Positions 23,377 to 33,500 of a stretch of DNA of 39,709 nucleotides are shown in pieces. Position 1 is the stretch's first letter; each line of letters starts with the position of its first letter. Source of the DNA: Clostridia bacterium (lineage in GTDB: Bacteria > Bacillota > Clostridia > Christensenellales > Borkfalkiaceae); the NCBI GenBank assembly GCA_900766495.1, contig CAAFVM010000057.1, positions 1-39,709 on the forward strand. The letters are read 5' to 3'. The position numbers were made by a program, and so were the translations under genes. The notes beneath the pieces are model-generated. The model did not search any database, was not told where the DNA came from, and saw nothing but the letters and a program-made list of their open reading frames with translations.

Positions 23377-25677
23377 ATGATTATATACCGTAACCTATTC
23401 GAGGGCGAGCGGCTTGCGAACGTAAAGGCGGCTGCCGAGAAATTCGGCTTGTCGGAAGAGTTTGCTAAAGTGCTGTTCGGCAGGGGGATTGACGACTATA
23501 ATAAAATATTGCGCTTTTTAACCCCGGGCAAGCACAATTTTTACGACCCGTATCTGCTTGCCGGAATGAGCGAAGCCGTGGAGCGAATAAAACTCGCGCG
23601 CGAAAACGGAGAAATAATAGTGGTTTTCGGCGATTACGACGCCGACGGCATATGCGCCTCCACCGTGCTTACACGCGCGCTTAAAAAATTCGGCGTTGCC
23701 GAGGTTTACACAGTCATTCCCGAACGCCTTCAGGGTTACGGACTTACTCACGATTTGGTTGAAGAAACGCTTGAAACCTACACGCCCGACCTTGTTATAA
23801 CGGTCGACTGCGGCGTAAGCTGCAAGGACGAAGTGGCGTTTATAGAAGACGTAGGCGTGGACGTAATTGTTACCGACCACCACGAGCTTCCGTCGGAACT
23901 GCCCGATTGCACGCTTATAAACTGCAAGCGTAAAGACCAGCAATATCCGTTCGACGGGCTGTGCGGCGCGGGCGTTGCGTATAAACTTGCTTACGCTCTG
24001 ATAGGCGATGCGGCAGACGAATATCTCGACCTCGTTTCGATTGCGACCATTGCCGACAGCATGCCGCTTACCGACGAAAACCGCGACATAGTGCGCGAGG
24101 GCATAGATCTTATAAAGCGCAAACCCTGCAAAGCCGTTGAATCGCTTATATATTACAGCGGGCTGAAAGAGGTAAACTCAACCGGGCTTGCGTTCACGGT
24201 AGCGCCGCGAATCAACGCCGCGGGGCGTATGGGCGACGCGCGCAGCGCTTTGGATATGATGCTTTCGGACGACGTGAGCGAAATAACCGACGCCTGTGTT
24301 AAACTTAACGAATATAACTCGGCAAGGCAAAGCGAGTGCGATATGCTTTTCCGCGACGCGAAGCGCAAACTTGCTTTAAAAGGCAACAAGCGTAAGGCGA
24401 TAGTACTCGCCGACGAAAAGTGGAACGGCGGGCTTGTGGGAATAGTTGCCGCAAAACTTGTTGAAGAATATAACAAACCCGTGGTTTTATTTACCGCAAA
24501 CGAGGGCGTGTTTCACGGCTCTGCGCGCAGCGTTGAAAGCGTGAACGTGTTTAAAGCCATAGATTATTGCAAAGATTTGCTCGTCGATTTCGGCGGACAC
24601 GCGCAGGCGGCGGGCGTTACCATTGAAAAACAGAACATCGACGCGTTCGAGAAAAAACTTTCGGACTATATAGAGGCGAACTATTCCGACGAGGTGTTCG
24701 AAGCCAAAACTTACGCCGAAAAACTTATTACCGAAAAAGTTACGGCGGATTTTGTTAAAGAACTCGATTTGCTCGAACCCGTAGGCACGGGCAACCGCAA
24801 ACCGCTTTACGCAATAAAAACGGCCGAAGCGGTAGCTTCGCCCATAAAACCCGGTTCGGTACACGTTTCGGTAAAAACTCCGTTCATCGACCTTATGTAT
24901 TTTAACGGCGCGGGCGCAATAGACGAACTCAATTTCCCCGCGAAAAAAATTATAGCTTTCGAGCCGAATATTTCCACGTTTAAAGGCAACGATTACGTTA
25001 AGGGTTTTATTCGTTCTTTCGAACTTGATTTTTCCGACGACGAAGCGCTCGAAGCCGAGTGTTTCCGCCGCGCGTTGCTTGCGGGCGACGTTGAAGCCGA
25101 AACGCCCGAACTTATCGATAACGGTGCTATAGACCGACTTTTAGACGATAAATCCCGTGAAGACAGGGCGTTTTTTGCGGCGTTTAATCCGCAAACTTTT
25201 AATAGTTACCCGAGGCTTAAAAGCAGCGTGGGCATAACGGTGCCTAAAATAAAAGGCGCGCGCGACGCCGCGGTTTTATGCCCGAACGAAGAAGAAACCC
25301 GCGATTTCGATTACATAATATATTTAGACGAACCGCCGCTAGGTTATTTCAACTTAAAAGGCAACGTATACCGCACGGGGCGCAAAGCGTTCGACTGCGA
25401 GCTTTCGGTAGAGCGCGCGACTTTTGCCGAAGCGTTCAAGGCGTTAAAAGCCCGCCCGCTATGCGGCGCGAACTCTGCCGAAATAGCATGCGCGCTTAAA
25501 AAAAGCGGCTATACGGGGTTAAGCCTTTGGCAGATTATATTCTGTTTGGAAACCTTTTTACAGCTTAAAATCTTTTATATTTCGTGCGGCACGTTAAGGC
25601 TGGATTCAAAAGTAAAATGCGAACTTAAAAATTCGGCGTTATACCGCGCGGTTGAAGAAAAAACGGCGAAAGAATAA
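23377..25677 (+). CDS. recJ: Single-stranded-DNA-specific exonuclease RecJ
   Basis: RecJ is the 5'-3' single-strand exonuclease of recombinational repair, of the DHH phosphoesterase superfamily. The 766-residue protein shows all the family motifs: VVFGDYDADGICAS (near residue 85), VITVDCGVSC, VTDHHELP (the DHH motif, near residue 170), and SIATIADSMPL, then APRINAAGRMG. The DHHA1 part has GLVGIVAAKLVEEYNKPVV and FGGHAQAAGVTI. A long C-terminal region of about 200 residues is like that of clostridial RecJ. The start at 23377 is chosen over GTG 23341, because AGAGGA lies just upstream and the family begins there. rel begins just downstream of the stop. Confidence 0.95.
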   Translation: MIIYRNLFEGERLANVKAAAEKFGLSEEFAKVLFGRGIDDYNKILRFLTPGKHNFYDPYLLAGMSEAVERIKLARENGEIIVVFGDYDADGICASTVLTRALKKFGVAEVYTVIPERLQGYGLTHDLVEETLETYTPDLVITVDCGVSCKDEVAFIEDVGVDVIVTDHHELPSELPDCTLINCKRKDQQYPFDGLCGAGVAYKLAYALIGDAADEYLDLVSIATIADSMPLTDENRDIVREGIDLIKRKPCKAVESLIYYSGLKEVNSTGLAFTVAPRINAAGRMGDARSALDMMLSDDVSEITDACVKLNEYNSARQSECDMLFRDAKRKLALKGNKRKAIVLADEKWNGGLVGIVAAKLVEEYNKPVVLFTANEGVFHGSARSVESVNVFKAIDYCKDLLVDFGGHAQAAGVTIEKQNIDAFEKKLSDYIEANYSDEVFEAKTYAEKLITEKVTADFVKELDLLEPVGTGNRKPLYAIKTAEAVASPIKPGSVHVSVKTPFIDLMYFNGAGAIDELNFPAKKIIAFEPNISTFKGNDYVKGFIRSFELDFSDDEALEAECFRRALLAGDVEAETPELIDNGAIDRLLDDKSREDRAFFAAFNPQTFNSYPRLKSSVGITVPKIKGARDAAVLCPNEEETRDFDYIIYLDEPPLGYFNLKGNVYRTGRKAFDCELSVERATFAEAFKALKARPLCGANSAEIACALKKSGYTGLSLWQIIFCLETFLQLKIFYISCGTLRLDSKVKCELKNSALYRAVEEKTAKE

Positions 25678-25696
25678 GCCGAAATCGGTGATAAAT

Positions 25697-27844
25697 ATGC
25701 TTGAACTGCTTGAAAAAATATCGAATATATATAAAAAAGACGAAGCGGAGGTTTTGTCGAAAGCCTATTATTTCGCGAAAGAAGCGCACAAAGGGCAAAA
25801 GCGCGCTTCGGGCGAGGAATATTTCACGCACCCGTGCGCGGTAGCCGAAATACTTATAGGCTTGGGCATGGATTATTACACCATTGCCGCGGCTTTTCTG
25901 CACGACGTTATAGAAGACACGCCCGTAACCGAGGAAGACATACGCCGCGAGTTCGGCGAAACCGTGCTTACCCTCGTAATGGGCGTTACCAAGCTTGACA
26001 AAATCGAGTTTAAATCGCACGAAGAAGAGCAAGCCGAAAACTTTAAAAAGATTTTCGTTTCGATGGCGAAAGACATAAGAGTAATAATTATCAAGCTTGC
26101 CGACCGACTGCACAATATGCGTTCGCTTAACTTTTTGTCGCAGGAAAGGCAGTTGCGAATGGCGCACGAAACGCTTGAAATTTACGCGCCGCTTGCCGGC
26201 AGACTGGGTATTTCGCAAATCAAATGCGAACTCGAAGATTTGTGTCTTAAATACATCGACCCCAAAGCTTACGAATATTTAAGCGAAAACATTCACGCCA
26301 AACTTGAAGAAAGACGGGTTTTCGTAAGCTCGGTGGTAAAAGAAATTAAAGAAATTCTTGCCGAATCGAACATTCACGGCGAGGTTGTGGGCAGACCGAA
26401 ACACTTTTATTCGATATATAAAAAGATGCAGAAAGGCAAAACTCTCGACCAGATTTACGACCTTACCGCCGTGCGCGTTATAACCGACACGGTAGACCAG
26501 TGTTATGAGATTCTGGGCAAAATTCACAAAAAGTGGAAGCCTATTCCCGGGCGCATAAAAGATTACATTGCAATGCCCAAGCCGAATATGTACCAAAGTT
26601 TGCACACCACCGTGGTTACCGACTTCGGCAAAATATTCGAAATACAAATAAGAACATACGAAATGCACCGCACAGCCGAGTTCGGTATCGCGGCGCACTG
26701 GAAATATAAACAGAACTCGCAGGCTGAAGAAACCGAGTTCGACCACAAGCTCGACTGGATTCGCGAAGCCATGGAATGGCAGGGCGGGCTTAAAGACGGC
26801 ACCGAATTTTTACAGACGGTTAAAGGTGATATTTACGACAGCGAATGTTTGGTTTTTACCCCGAAAGGCGAGGTGGTAAGCCTTGTAGCTTCGCCCACGC
26901 CCATCGATTTTGCCTATCGCATTCACACCGAAGTAGGCAATCGCTGCGTAGGCGCGAAAGTAAACGGCAAAATAGTGCCGCTTAACTACACGCTGACTAC
27001 CGGCGACGTCGTTGAAATAATCACGTCGAAAACCTCGAAAGGTCCGTCGTGGGACTGGCTTAAAATAGCCCGTTCGCCCAGCGCACGCGCAAAAATCAAA
27101 GCTTTCTTCAAAAAGCAAATGGCTGACGAAAAGATTAAAATCGGCAAGTCGATGTTAGAGCAGGAAAGCAAAAACAAAGGCTATTCTTTCTCGTCGTTAT
27201 TGAATCCCGTGTCGTTCGATATGATAAGTTCTAAACTTTCGTTCTCTACCATTGACGAGATGTACGCGGCGGTAGGGTGCGGCGCGGTTTCGGTTAATCA
27301 GGTGCTTTTAAAGCTTATCGATTTTTACAAGCGCGACGTGGCTCCCGTAGCCGAGAACAATCAGATTGAGGGCAAGCGCGTTATTTACACGCACAAAGCC
27401 AACTCGGGCGGGGTTATAATTAAGGGAACCGAGGGCTTGCTCGTCAGGTTCGCGGGGTGTTGCAATCCCGTGCCGGGCGACGAGATTGTAGGATTTGTTT
27501 CGCGCGGGCGCGGCGTTACCGTCCACCGTAAAGACTGCCCGAACATGCGCAACGAAGACCCCGCACGACTGCTCGAAGCCGAATGGTCGGGCGTTGACGG
27601 CAGCTACGTTACCAACATAAGAATAACCGCCGAAGAAAACGCTCCGCTTCTTACCATAGTTTCGGGCGTGTGTACCAAGCTCGGGCTGTTCGTTACGGCT
27701 ATTAACGGGCGTATCGATGCCAAAGAGCATCATGCTATAGTCGATATGACTATTAAACTAAACAAAAAGGGCGACCTCGAAACGCTTATTTCAAAACTTA
27801 AAGACAACCCCGAAATTATAGACGTTTTCAGAACGGTTATTTAA
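25697..27844 (+). CDS. relA: Bifunctional (p)ppGpp synthetase/hydrolase (Rel/RSH)
   Basis: The RSH enzyme makes and breaks the stringent-response alarmone (p)ppGpp. The 715-residue protein has the HD hydrolase domain (FTHPCAVAEIL, then AAFLHDVIEDTPV) and the synthetase domain (GRPKHFYSIYKKM, the substrate loop PGRIKDYIAMPKPNMYQSLH, then EFGIAAHWKYK). The regulatory C-terminus follows: TGS (VFTPKGEVVSL), a conserved-cysteine region (FAGCCNPVPGD) and ACT. The RxKD motif in the synthetase loop is the form associated with bifunctional Gram-positive enzymes. Either ATG 25697 or an upstream TTG (25652) overlapping recJ could be the start; no clear ribosome-binding site decides. Confidence 0.96.
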   Translation: MLELLEKISNIYKKDEAEVLSKAYYFAKEAHKGQKRASGEEYFTHPCAVAEILIGLGMDYYTIAAAFLHDVIEDTPVTEEDIRREFGETVLTLVMGVTKLDKIEFKSHEEEQAENFKKIFVSMAKDIRVIIIKLADRLHNMRSLNFLSQERQLRMAHETLEIYAPLAGRLGISQIKCELEDLCLKYIDPKAYEYLSENIHAKLEERRVFVSSVVKEIKEILAESNIHGEVVGRPKHFYSIYKKMQKGKTLDQIYDLTAVRVITDTVDQCYEILGKIHKKWKPIPGRIKDYIAMPKPNMYQSLHTTVVTDFGKIFEIQIRTYEMHRTAEFGIAAHWKYKQNSQAEETEFDHKLDWIREAMEWQGGLKDGTEFLQTVKGDIYDSECLVFTPKGEVVSLVASPTPIDFAYRIHTEVGNRCVGAKVNGKIVPLNYTLTTGDVVEIITSKTSKGPSWDWLKIARSPSARAKIKAFFKKQMADEKIKIGKSMLEQESKNKGYSFSSLLNPVSFDMISSKLSFSTIDEMYAAVGCGAVSVNQVLLKLIDFYKRDVAPVAENNQIEGKRVIYTHKANSGGVIIKGTEGLLVRFAGCCNPVPGDEIVGFVSRGRGVTVHRKDCPNMRNEDPARLLEAEWSGVDGSYVTNIRITAEENAPLLTIVSGVCTKLGLFVTAINGRIDAKEHHAIVDMTIKLNKKGDLETLISKLKDNPEIIDVFRTVI

Positions 27845-27867
27845 GTTTTGTTGCATATTACTTATAT

Positions 27868-27910
27868 TATATAAGTTGCATAACGCGGGTATATAAGTTG
27901 CATAACGCGG
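27868..27910 (+). repeat. Tandem 21-bp direct repeat upstream of the MBL gene
   Basis: TATATAAGTTGCATAACGCGG occupies 27868-27888 and again 27890-27910, separated by one base, just after the rel stop codon. Confidence 0.85.
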
Positions 27911-27919
27911 ACGCTTCGC

Positions 27920-27948
27920 TTGAATTTTGCAAAACATAAACATATAAT
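27920..27948 (+). promoter_or_regulatory. Promoter-like sequence abutting the MBL start codon
   Basis: TTGAAT (27920-27925), 17 bp, then TATAAT (27943-27948), ending one base before ATG 27949. Transcription from it would start inside the gene, so this ATG would need read-through from rel. Confidence 0.4.
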
Positions 27949-28614
27949 ATGAATATTAAAATAGAAAAATTCGAAGTTCCGCCGCTGAACGCCAACTGTT
28001 ACGCCATAGGTAGCGACGAAAATCCTTGCGTTACTTTGATAGACGCGGGCGGCGATTTCGAAAGAGTGAACGAACATTTTAAAGAGCAGGGTAAAAAAAT
28101 AACCGACGTGCTTTTAACTCACGGGCATTTCGACCACATAGGCGCCGCCGCCGATTTTCAAAAGGCGGGCGCAAAAATTCACCTTACCCAAGCCGACGAA
28201 AATTTAATTAAAAACGGCGGCGATATGGGCAGATATTTCGGGTGCAAAACAAAGCCGTTTATAGTTGATAATCGACTTATAGAGGGGCTTTTTAGTTTGA
28301 ACGGTGTGAGCTTTAACGTTATTTTCACACCCGGGCACACCGCGGGCGGAGTATGTTTTTTGATCGGCGATTATATTTTTACCGGCGACACGCTTATGAA
28401 AAACAGCATAGGGCGCTACGACTTTATAAGCGGCAGCCGCGCCGACCTTAAAGCCTCGCTGAATAAGTTGTTCACGCTGTGCGGCGGCAACAAAGGAAAC
28501 GCGGGTGATGAAGACGGCGAAAAGCGCGATTATATAGTTATGCCGGGGCACGGCGAAAGAACCTCGCTTTTATGCGAAAAGGAAAACTTTTCAGATTTTA
28601 TTTTAAAGCCTTAA
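27949..28614 (+). CDS. MBL-fold metallo-hydrolase (YcbL/GloB-like)
   Basis: A 221-residue metallo-beta-lactamase-fold hydrolase of the small hydroxyacylglutathione-hydrolase-like group, binding two metal ions (usually Zn or Fe). Key motifs: LTHGHFDHIG (HxHxDH, about residues 58-67), FTPGHTAGGV (metal-binding His, near residue 128), YIFTGDTLM (metal-bridging Asp) and VMPGHGERT. The true substrate is unknown. Residues about 101-115 (TKPFIVDNRLIEGLF) are encoded by a family D repeat (28251-28292), so that segment may be an in-frame insertion. There is no visible ribosome-binding site before the ATG. A gene of this kind lies between rel and hemZ in many Clostridia, which fits here. Confidence 0.88.
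   Translation: MNIKIEKFEVPPLNANCYAIGSDENPCVTLIDAGGDFERVNEHFKEQGKKITDVLLTHGHFDHIGAAADFQKAGAKIHLTQADENLIKNGGDMGRYFGCKTKPFIVDNRLIEGLFSLNGVSFNVIFTPGHTAGGVCFLIGDYIFTGDTLMKNSIGRYDFISGSRADLKASLNKLFTLCGGNKGNAGDEDGEKRDYIVMPGHGERTSLLCEKENFSDFILKP
28251..28292 (+). repeat. TTATAG-core repeat family D, copy inside a coding sequence
   Basis: GATAATCGACTTATAGAGGG (28267-28286) is identical to 15070-15089, and GGGCTTTTT follows as in other copies. Outer arms AAAGCC (28251-28256) and GGCTTT (28286-28291), plus inner TATA boxes, make it an imperfect palindrome. It is read in frame as part of the MBL hydrolase. Confidence 0.75.
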
Positions 28615-28628
28615 ATTTGCGGCTTTTT
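28605..28628 (+). terminator. Intrinsic terminator overlapping the MBL stop codon
   Basis: AAAGCC (28605-28610) pairs with GGCTTT (28621-28626), followed by T. The left arm lies in the last codons of the gene. Confidence 0.6.
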
Positions 28629-28738
28629 AATATGCGAAGCGGGCGAAATGAGGCGCTCGGCGAGATAGAGATATAATATTTAGAAGCGGGCGCGTTTGCG
28701 AAAGCGTTTTAATTTACTAACGAACAAAAGGAAAAACT

Positions 28739-30142
28739 ATGATTATATGCGGAGATAATTTGCCGCAAAGCGAGCTTAACGAACTGCTTTTCGAGTTCGA
28801 GGGCGGCGCGGCTACCGATGTTAATATATCGCTTGAAACCCGCGAAGTAACAGGCGGCGCGGAAGAAAACGAATCGAAAAGCAAGGCGAAAAATTGCGAG
28901 CTTAATTTTACGGTAAGTTCGGGCGATTTAATTAAAAAGTATGCCTATAAGTCGGTTTTCGAGGATTTTATCGACGAAAAGCGTAAGGTGAAACGCTATG
29001 CGAAACTTTCGCTTTACAACTTTTTATGCGAAAAATTCGGGGTAACTCTCGACTGGGGCGCGCTTACCGGAATACGCCCCACAAAGCTGTATTATCAGCA
29101 GGGCGAAAACGCGGAAGACTTTTTGCTTAATCAAATGGGCATTTCGCAAAAAAAATTCAACGTGCTAAAAAAAATCGCCGAGGCGCAAAAGCCCTATTAC
29201 CACCCCGACGAAGATGCGGTAGCTTTTTACGCGGGCATTCCGTTTTGCCCTTCGCGCTGCCAGTATTGTTCGTTTATTTCGTGCGAAATAGGCAAAACGA
29301 ATATGCTCGAAGATTACGTGAACGCGCTCTGTTACGAAATTAAAGAAAGTAAAAAATTCATTAAAAAACTGCGCAGCGTTTACGTGGGCGGCGGAACCCC
29401 GGTTTCGCTCCCGTTAAATCTTTTAGAAAAAGTGCTTTGCGCCATAGGCGACGTTCCGTGCGAATATACGGTTGAAGCGGGCAGGGCCGACTGCATAAAC
29501 GCCGACGTTTTCAATCTTTTAAAAGAACACGGCGTTACCAGGGTGTGCGTTAATCCGCAAACTTTCTGCGACGACACGCTTAAACTTATGGGCAGAAATC
29601 ACACCGCGAAAGAGGCGGAAGAAAAGTATTATCTTGCCAAATCGTTCGGCTTCGACGTGAATATGGATTTGATTGCGGGTTTGCCGCTCGAAACGTTCGA
29701 AACCTTTTCGTCGTCGCTTGAAAAGGCGCTTTCGCTTAAACCCGAAAACCTCACGGTGCATACGCTGTGCTTGAAAAAAGGCTCTAAATTGAAAGAACTT
29801 TGTTCGCGCCTGCCCGCGGGCGAAACCTGCAGAATGATTGATTATTCTTCCCGCCGTACCGCCGAAGAGGGCTATGAACCTTATTATTTATACAGGCAGA
29901 AATATATGTCCGACAACCTTGAAAACACCGGGTATTCTCTGCCGAAAAAAGAATGCGTTTACAACGTGGACGTTATGGAAGAAATCGCGCAGAACGTGGC
30001 TTGCGGCGCGAACGCCGTTTCTAAACGTGTGTTTTTAAGTCAGAACCGCATCGAGCGTTACGGCGCGCCGAAAGACATCGCCACTTATTGTGAAAAAATT
30101 AAAAAAATAACCGAAGAAAAAGCAAAATTGTTCGGCTTATAA
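28739..30142 (+). CDS. hemZ: Coproporphyrinogen dehydrogenase HemZ (radical SAM)
   Basis: HemZ is the HemN/HemW-like radical SAM protein of Gram-positive bacteria, named for oxygen-independent coproporphyrinogen III oxidation in heme synthesis. The 467-residue product has a distinct N-terminal region (about 160 residues, including DWGALTGIRPTKLYYQ) that marks HemZ rather than HemN. The radical SAM core follows: FCPSRCQYCSF (CxxxCxxC, about residues 168-178) binds the 4Fe-4S cluster, and VYVGGGTPVSL and MDLIAGLPLETFETF follow. AAGGAAAA precedes the ATG. In many Clostridia hemZ follows rel and an MBL gene and precedes hisS-aspS; here a lipoprotein gene comes next instead. Activity as a true oxidase is not certain for HemZ proteins. 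Confidence 0.92.
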   Translation: MIICGDNLPQSELNELLFEFEGGAATDVNISLETREVTGGAEENESKSKAKNCELNFTVSSGDLIKKYAYKSVFEDFIDEKRKVKRYAKLSLYNFLCEKFGVTLDWGALTGIRPTKLYYQQGENAEDFLLNQMGISQKKFNVLKKIAEAQKPYYHPDEDAVAFYAGIPFCPSRCQYCSFISCEIGKTNMLEDYVNALCYEIKESKKFIKKLRSVYVGGGTPVSLPLNLLEKVLCAIGDVPCEYTVEAGRADCINADVFNLLKEHGVTRVCVNPQTFCDDTLKLMGRNHTAKEAEEKYYLAKSFGFDVNMDLIAGLPLETFETFSSSLEKALSLKPENLTVHTLCLKKGSKLKELCSRLPAGETCRMIDYSSRRTAEEGYEPYYLYRQKYMSDNLENTGYSLPKKECVYNVDVMEEIAQNVACGANAVSKRVFLSQNRIERYGAPKDIATYCEKIKKITEEKAKLFGL

Positions 30143-30149
30143 GTATTTA

Positions 30150-30177
30150 AACGCGAGGTTTCTCCTTGCGTTTTTTT
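30150..30177 (+). terminator. Intrinsic terminator of hemZ
   Basis: AACGCGAGG pairs with CCTTGCGTT (one G-U) around a 5-nt loop, followed by T. Confidence 0.85.
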
Positions 30178-30374
30178 ATTATAATGCAAAATTCGCAGAG
30201 CGTATAGATAGCGTATAGACATAAAACACAGCTATAAATCGGGCAAAAGACGTGCGTAATCCGAACACGAAAAAACAGGTGACAGAAAAGTGAAAATTTC
30301 AACAAACTTATTAAAATTGTATCTTTTTTAGCCGTAAATGAATATTCATATATAGAAAAATGCGTAAATTTTCG
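30178..30374. other. Gene-free part of the hemZ-lipoprotein spacer
   Basis: No credible gene is seen. The only local structure is a short direct repeat, GCGTATAGA at about 30198-30206 and 30209-30217. The rest is A/T-rich. Confidence 0.4.
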
Positions 30375-30404
30375 TTGACAACTAAAGCTTGCCTGTGTTA
30401 AAAT
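30375..30404 (+). promoter_or_regulatory. Promoter of the large lipoprotein gene
   Basis: TTGACA (30375-30380), 18 bp, then TAAAAT (30399-30404); one base earlier (TTAAAA) the spacer is 17 bp. It leaves a leader of about 140 nt. Confidence 0.75.
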
Positions 30405-30551
30405 ATTCATAACAAAAATGGCGAAAGCCTTCGACTGCGGCGCGTAACGTTTGCTTAAATTTAATTTAAACGTAAAACCGTTCGCGCGCGCAAAGCATTA
30501 ATAGCATTATTAGAAATTAAAAAAACAAAAAATAAAAAAGGAGTAAAAACA

Positions 30552-33500
30552 ATGAAAGCAAAACGTTTTATTACGGTGGTTCTTTCGCTTGTGCTGTGCC
30601 TTGCCGTGGCTGTGTTCGCGGCGTGCCGACCCGACAATTCGTCGTCCGGCAGCAGTTCGGGCAGCGGTTCGTCCGGCTCGACGGGCGGCGGCGAAGTGCA
30701 AACGCCGGTTAAAGTGGAACTTGAAGATTCAAAGGCAGCAATTACAGGCAACGTAAACAATATGACGTTGGGCGACGCTCAAAAGGTTATAGCCGGCGAA
30801 CAGAACCTTGCCGTTCTCGCGTTCGGTAACGTTACCGTCGGCGAACTCGTTTATTCTATGATTAACGCAACCGCCGATACGCAGGCTTATTCTTCCGACG
30901 GTTCGGCAAGCGCGCTTACGCCCGCGAAGTTTGCGTTATATGACGACGGCAACTGGTACATAGAAAGCCTTTCTCCTCAGGGAGAGGTAATTAAACTAAC
31001 AAAATTCAACGCGTTTACTTCTGCATTGTTCAGATACAAACTTACTTCGTTGTTCAAAGACGAAGAAAAGCTTGACATAGGTTCGCAGACGCTGCGCGTA
31101 GAAGGCGAGCGAAAAGCCGTAGACGTGGTGTTTGAAAACTTTTATCCGGCTCTTGTTTCGGCGGGGGGCGCGGTAAGCGGTTCGGCTATAATAAAGCAGG
31201 CGTTCGCGCAGCAGTTCGGCGTTGAAAATTCGGTTGTGAACTGGCTTTGCGACCTTACCGTGAGTGACGTTTACGCCATGAGCGGCGGCGATTATTCTGC
31301 TTGCGGAGATATAACCGTAGGGCAGATTTACGAAACCGCGGAATTTATATACGCCGTAATCAGCGAGAAAGGCGAGGAGGGGGCTCAACCCTCTTCCGGC
31401 ATAACTTTCTGCCGCATTGCTTTGGCAGAAGTTTATAAACTGTTCGGCGCCGATACCAAAATCTCGGAAATCCAAGCTAAAATACCCGAAATCAAAGTTT
31501 ACGCGGTAGCCGACAGCTTTGCCGTAATGGCAAAAGCGCTCGACGAGAAAAACGCCTCGTCTGCCGACGTCATCGTTTCGCTTGTTAAGCTTTCGTTCGG
31601 CGAGAACGATACTCTCGGCGAAATGCGGTTTATAGGCGGAAGCGTTAAAGTTGCCGATTATATCAACGCGGTTGCAACCGAGCTTGAAAAATCGCAATAT
31701 ACTTCCGATAAACAGCTTGCTGCCGAGCTTAAAAAACTTGCCGCCGTGTTCGGCGACAGCACCGTTGCTTCTCCCGAAGTCGATTCCGATAAGCTTACCG
31801 AAGTAGTTAAAGACATTATAAATTCGCTTATAACAAAAAACGGAAAGACCTATACCGAAGAGCAAGTGGCTCAGATGGTGACGGACGTAACCGCCGCGGT
31901 AAAAGCCGTAATCGACAGATGTTCCGCGTCGGCGGGTAAAGCAGACGAGAAAATATCCGCTTACGTCGGCAATATTCTTGTTAATATCGAAAAGTTTAAA
32001 AATCAGGCGGAAACAGCAAGCGCGCTCGACGTCGTTCTTGCTTTTGCCGGGACCGACAGCAAAACTCTTTCCGCTTATTTGTTCGGGGCGGAAAGCGAGG
32101 CTAACCTTGTAAAGGATCTTGCCGCAATAACCGTTGCGGAAGTTCTCGACGGGACGGCTTCGAAGAAAATAGCGGCAATCGACGCGACTCACGCAGTTGA
32201 TTTCGTTCGCGCCGTTCTCGCGAAAGGCCGCGAAGTTAATTCGGAAGAGTTTATCGAAACGATAAGAAAAGCGGTTGCTCATCTTGAAGAAATAATGTCG
32301 GGCAAGGTAGTCGAAGTCAATAGAATAGACGCTGAAAAATTCGGTGCGTTTCTCGATAAGGTAAACGAAGTTCTTGTAAAAGAAGACGGAACGAAATATA
32401 CGCTCGGCGAACTGCCCGCGGCGATTAAGTCTCTTAAAGTGGCAGACGCATACGAACTTGTTTATCTGTTTACGGCGTCCACGGAAAACGATATAACTTC
32501 CGACGGCGGTGCTTCCTCCGTGAAGAAGAGCGAAATTCTTGAAGCTTATAAAAACGACGTTTTATACGTGGTAAGCGGAACGGTAAGCAATATGCAGATC
32601 GATTACGATAAGCTTGCCGAGGTTATCGCAAAATATATTGTAGACGACCGGGCGAAAGACGCCGAAGCTGCCGGCACGCCTCTTACCGAAGAGCAAATCG
32701 CCGCGCTTAAAGCTCAATGCCAGGTATGCGTTAAAAATCTGATAGACCTCGTTCTTAATTACTCGGTTAAAGATTCGCCCGACGCTTCCGAACTTATAAC
32801 GGCTTACCTTACCGCACACGGCGAAGACAAGTTGCTCGATACTCTCTTGGCTCCGTTAGGAATGACGGCGGCGCAAGCTTCCGAAATTTTGTTCGGCGAA
32901 CTTAAAACAAACGTGATTACCGAGCTTGCCGGAATTACGGTGAACGATTTGTTCGGTAATAAAGCGGCGGAAAAAGTTCTTGCTTTGAAAGTTTCGGTAA
33001 TTCTCGATTCGGCAGAGGTTCTTTATAAGAATACCGCGGAAAAAGTTCGCGAAATAGCGAAAAGCATAATTCAGAGTATAATAGACGCGATATTCGGGCC
33101 GTCGGAGCCTACGGAACCCGCTGAGCCCGTGCCTGCGGTAGACGAAGACGTTCTTGCGGTATTCGCGCTTTTGAAAACCACTTTTGCCGACACAACTCTT
33201 GCCGGACTTCCCGAAGCGATAAGCGCGCTTTCGGTTGAAAACGCTTACGATATAGCGGTGGCGGTAGTTAAAGTTTCGTCCGACGAAAAAGCCGCAACTT
33301 TAAAAGAAGCCAAAGCTGATTTTGTTAAAATGTTCGGCGGTACGCTCGGTAACGTTACATTTACTTACGACGAAGCAACCGTAAAGAAATACGTCGAAAC
33401 GGTTATCAATATGGTAATCGGTTCGCTTATGCCCGAAATCGACGAAAACGGAAAGCTTGCAATGTGCAAGAATTACGTTGATTTTGTTGCCGCGTTCGTA

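Noticed and set aside
28739..30142. HemW (heme chaperone) instead of HemZ
   Set aside because: The long N-terminal region with GALTGIRPTK and the position after rel and the MBL gene fit HemZ better.
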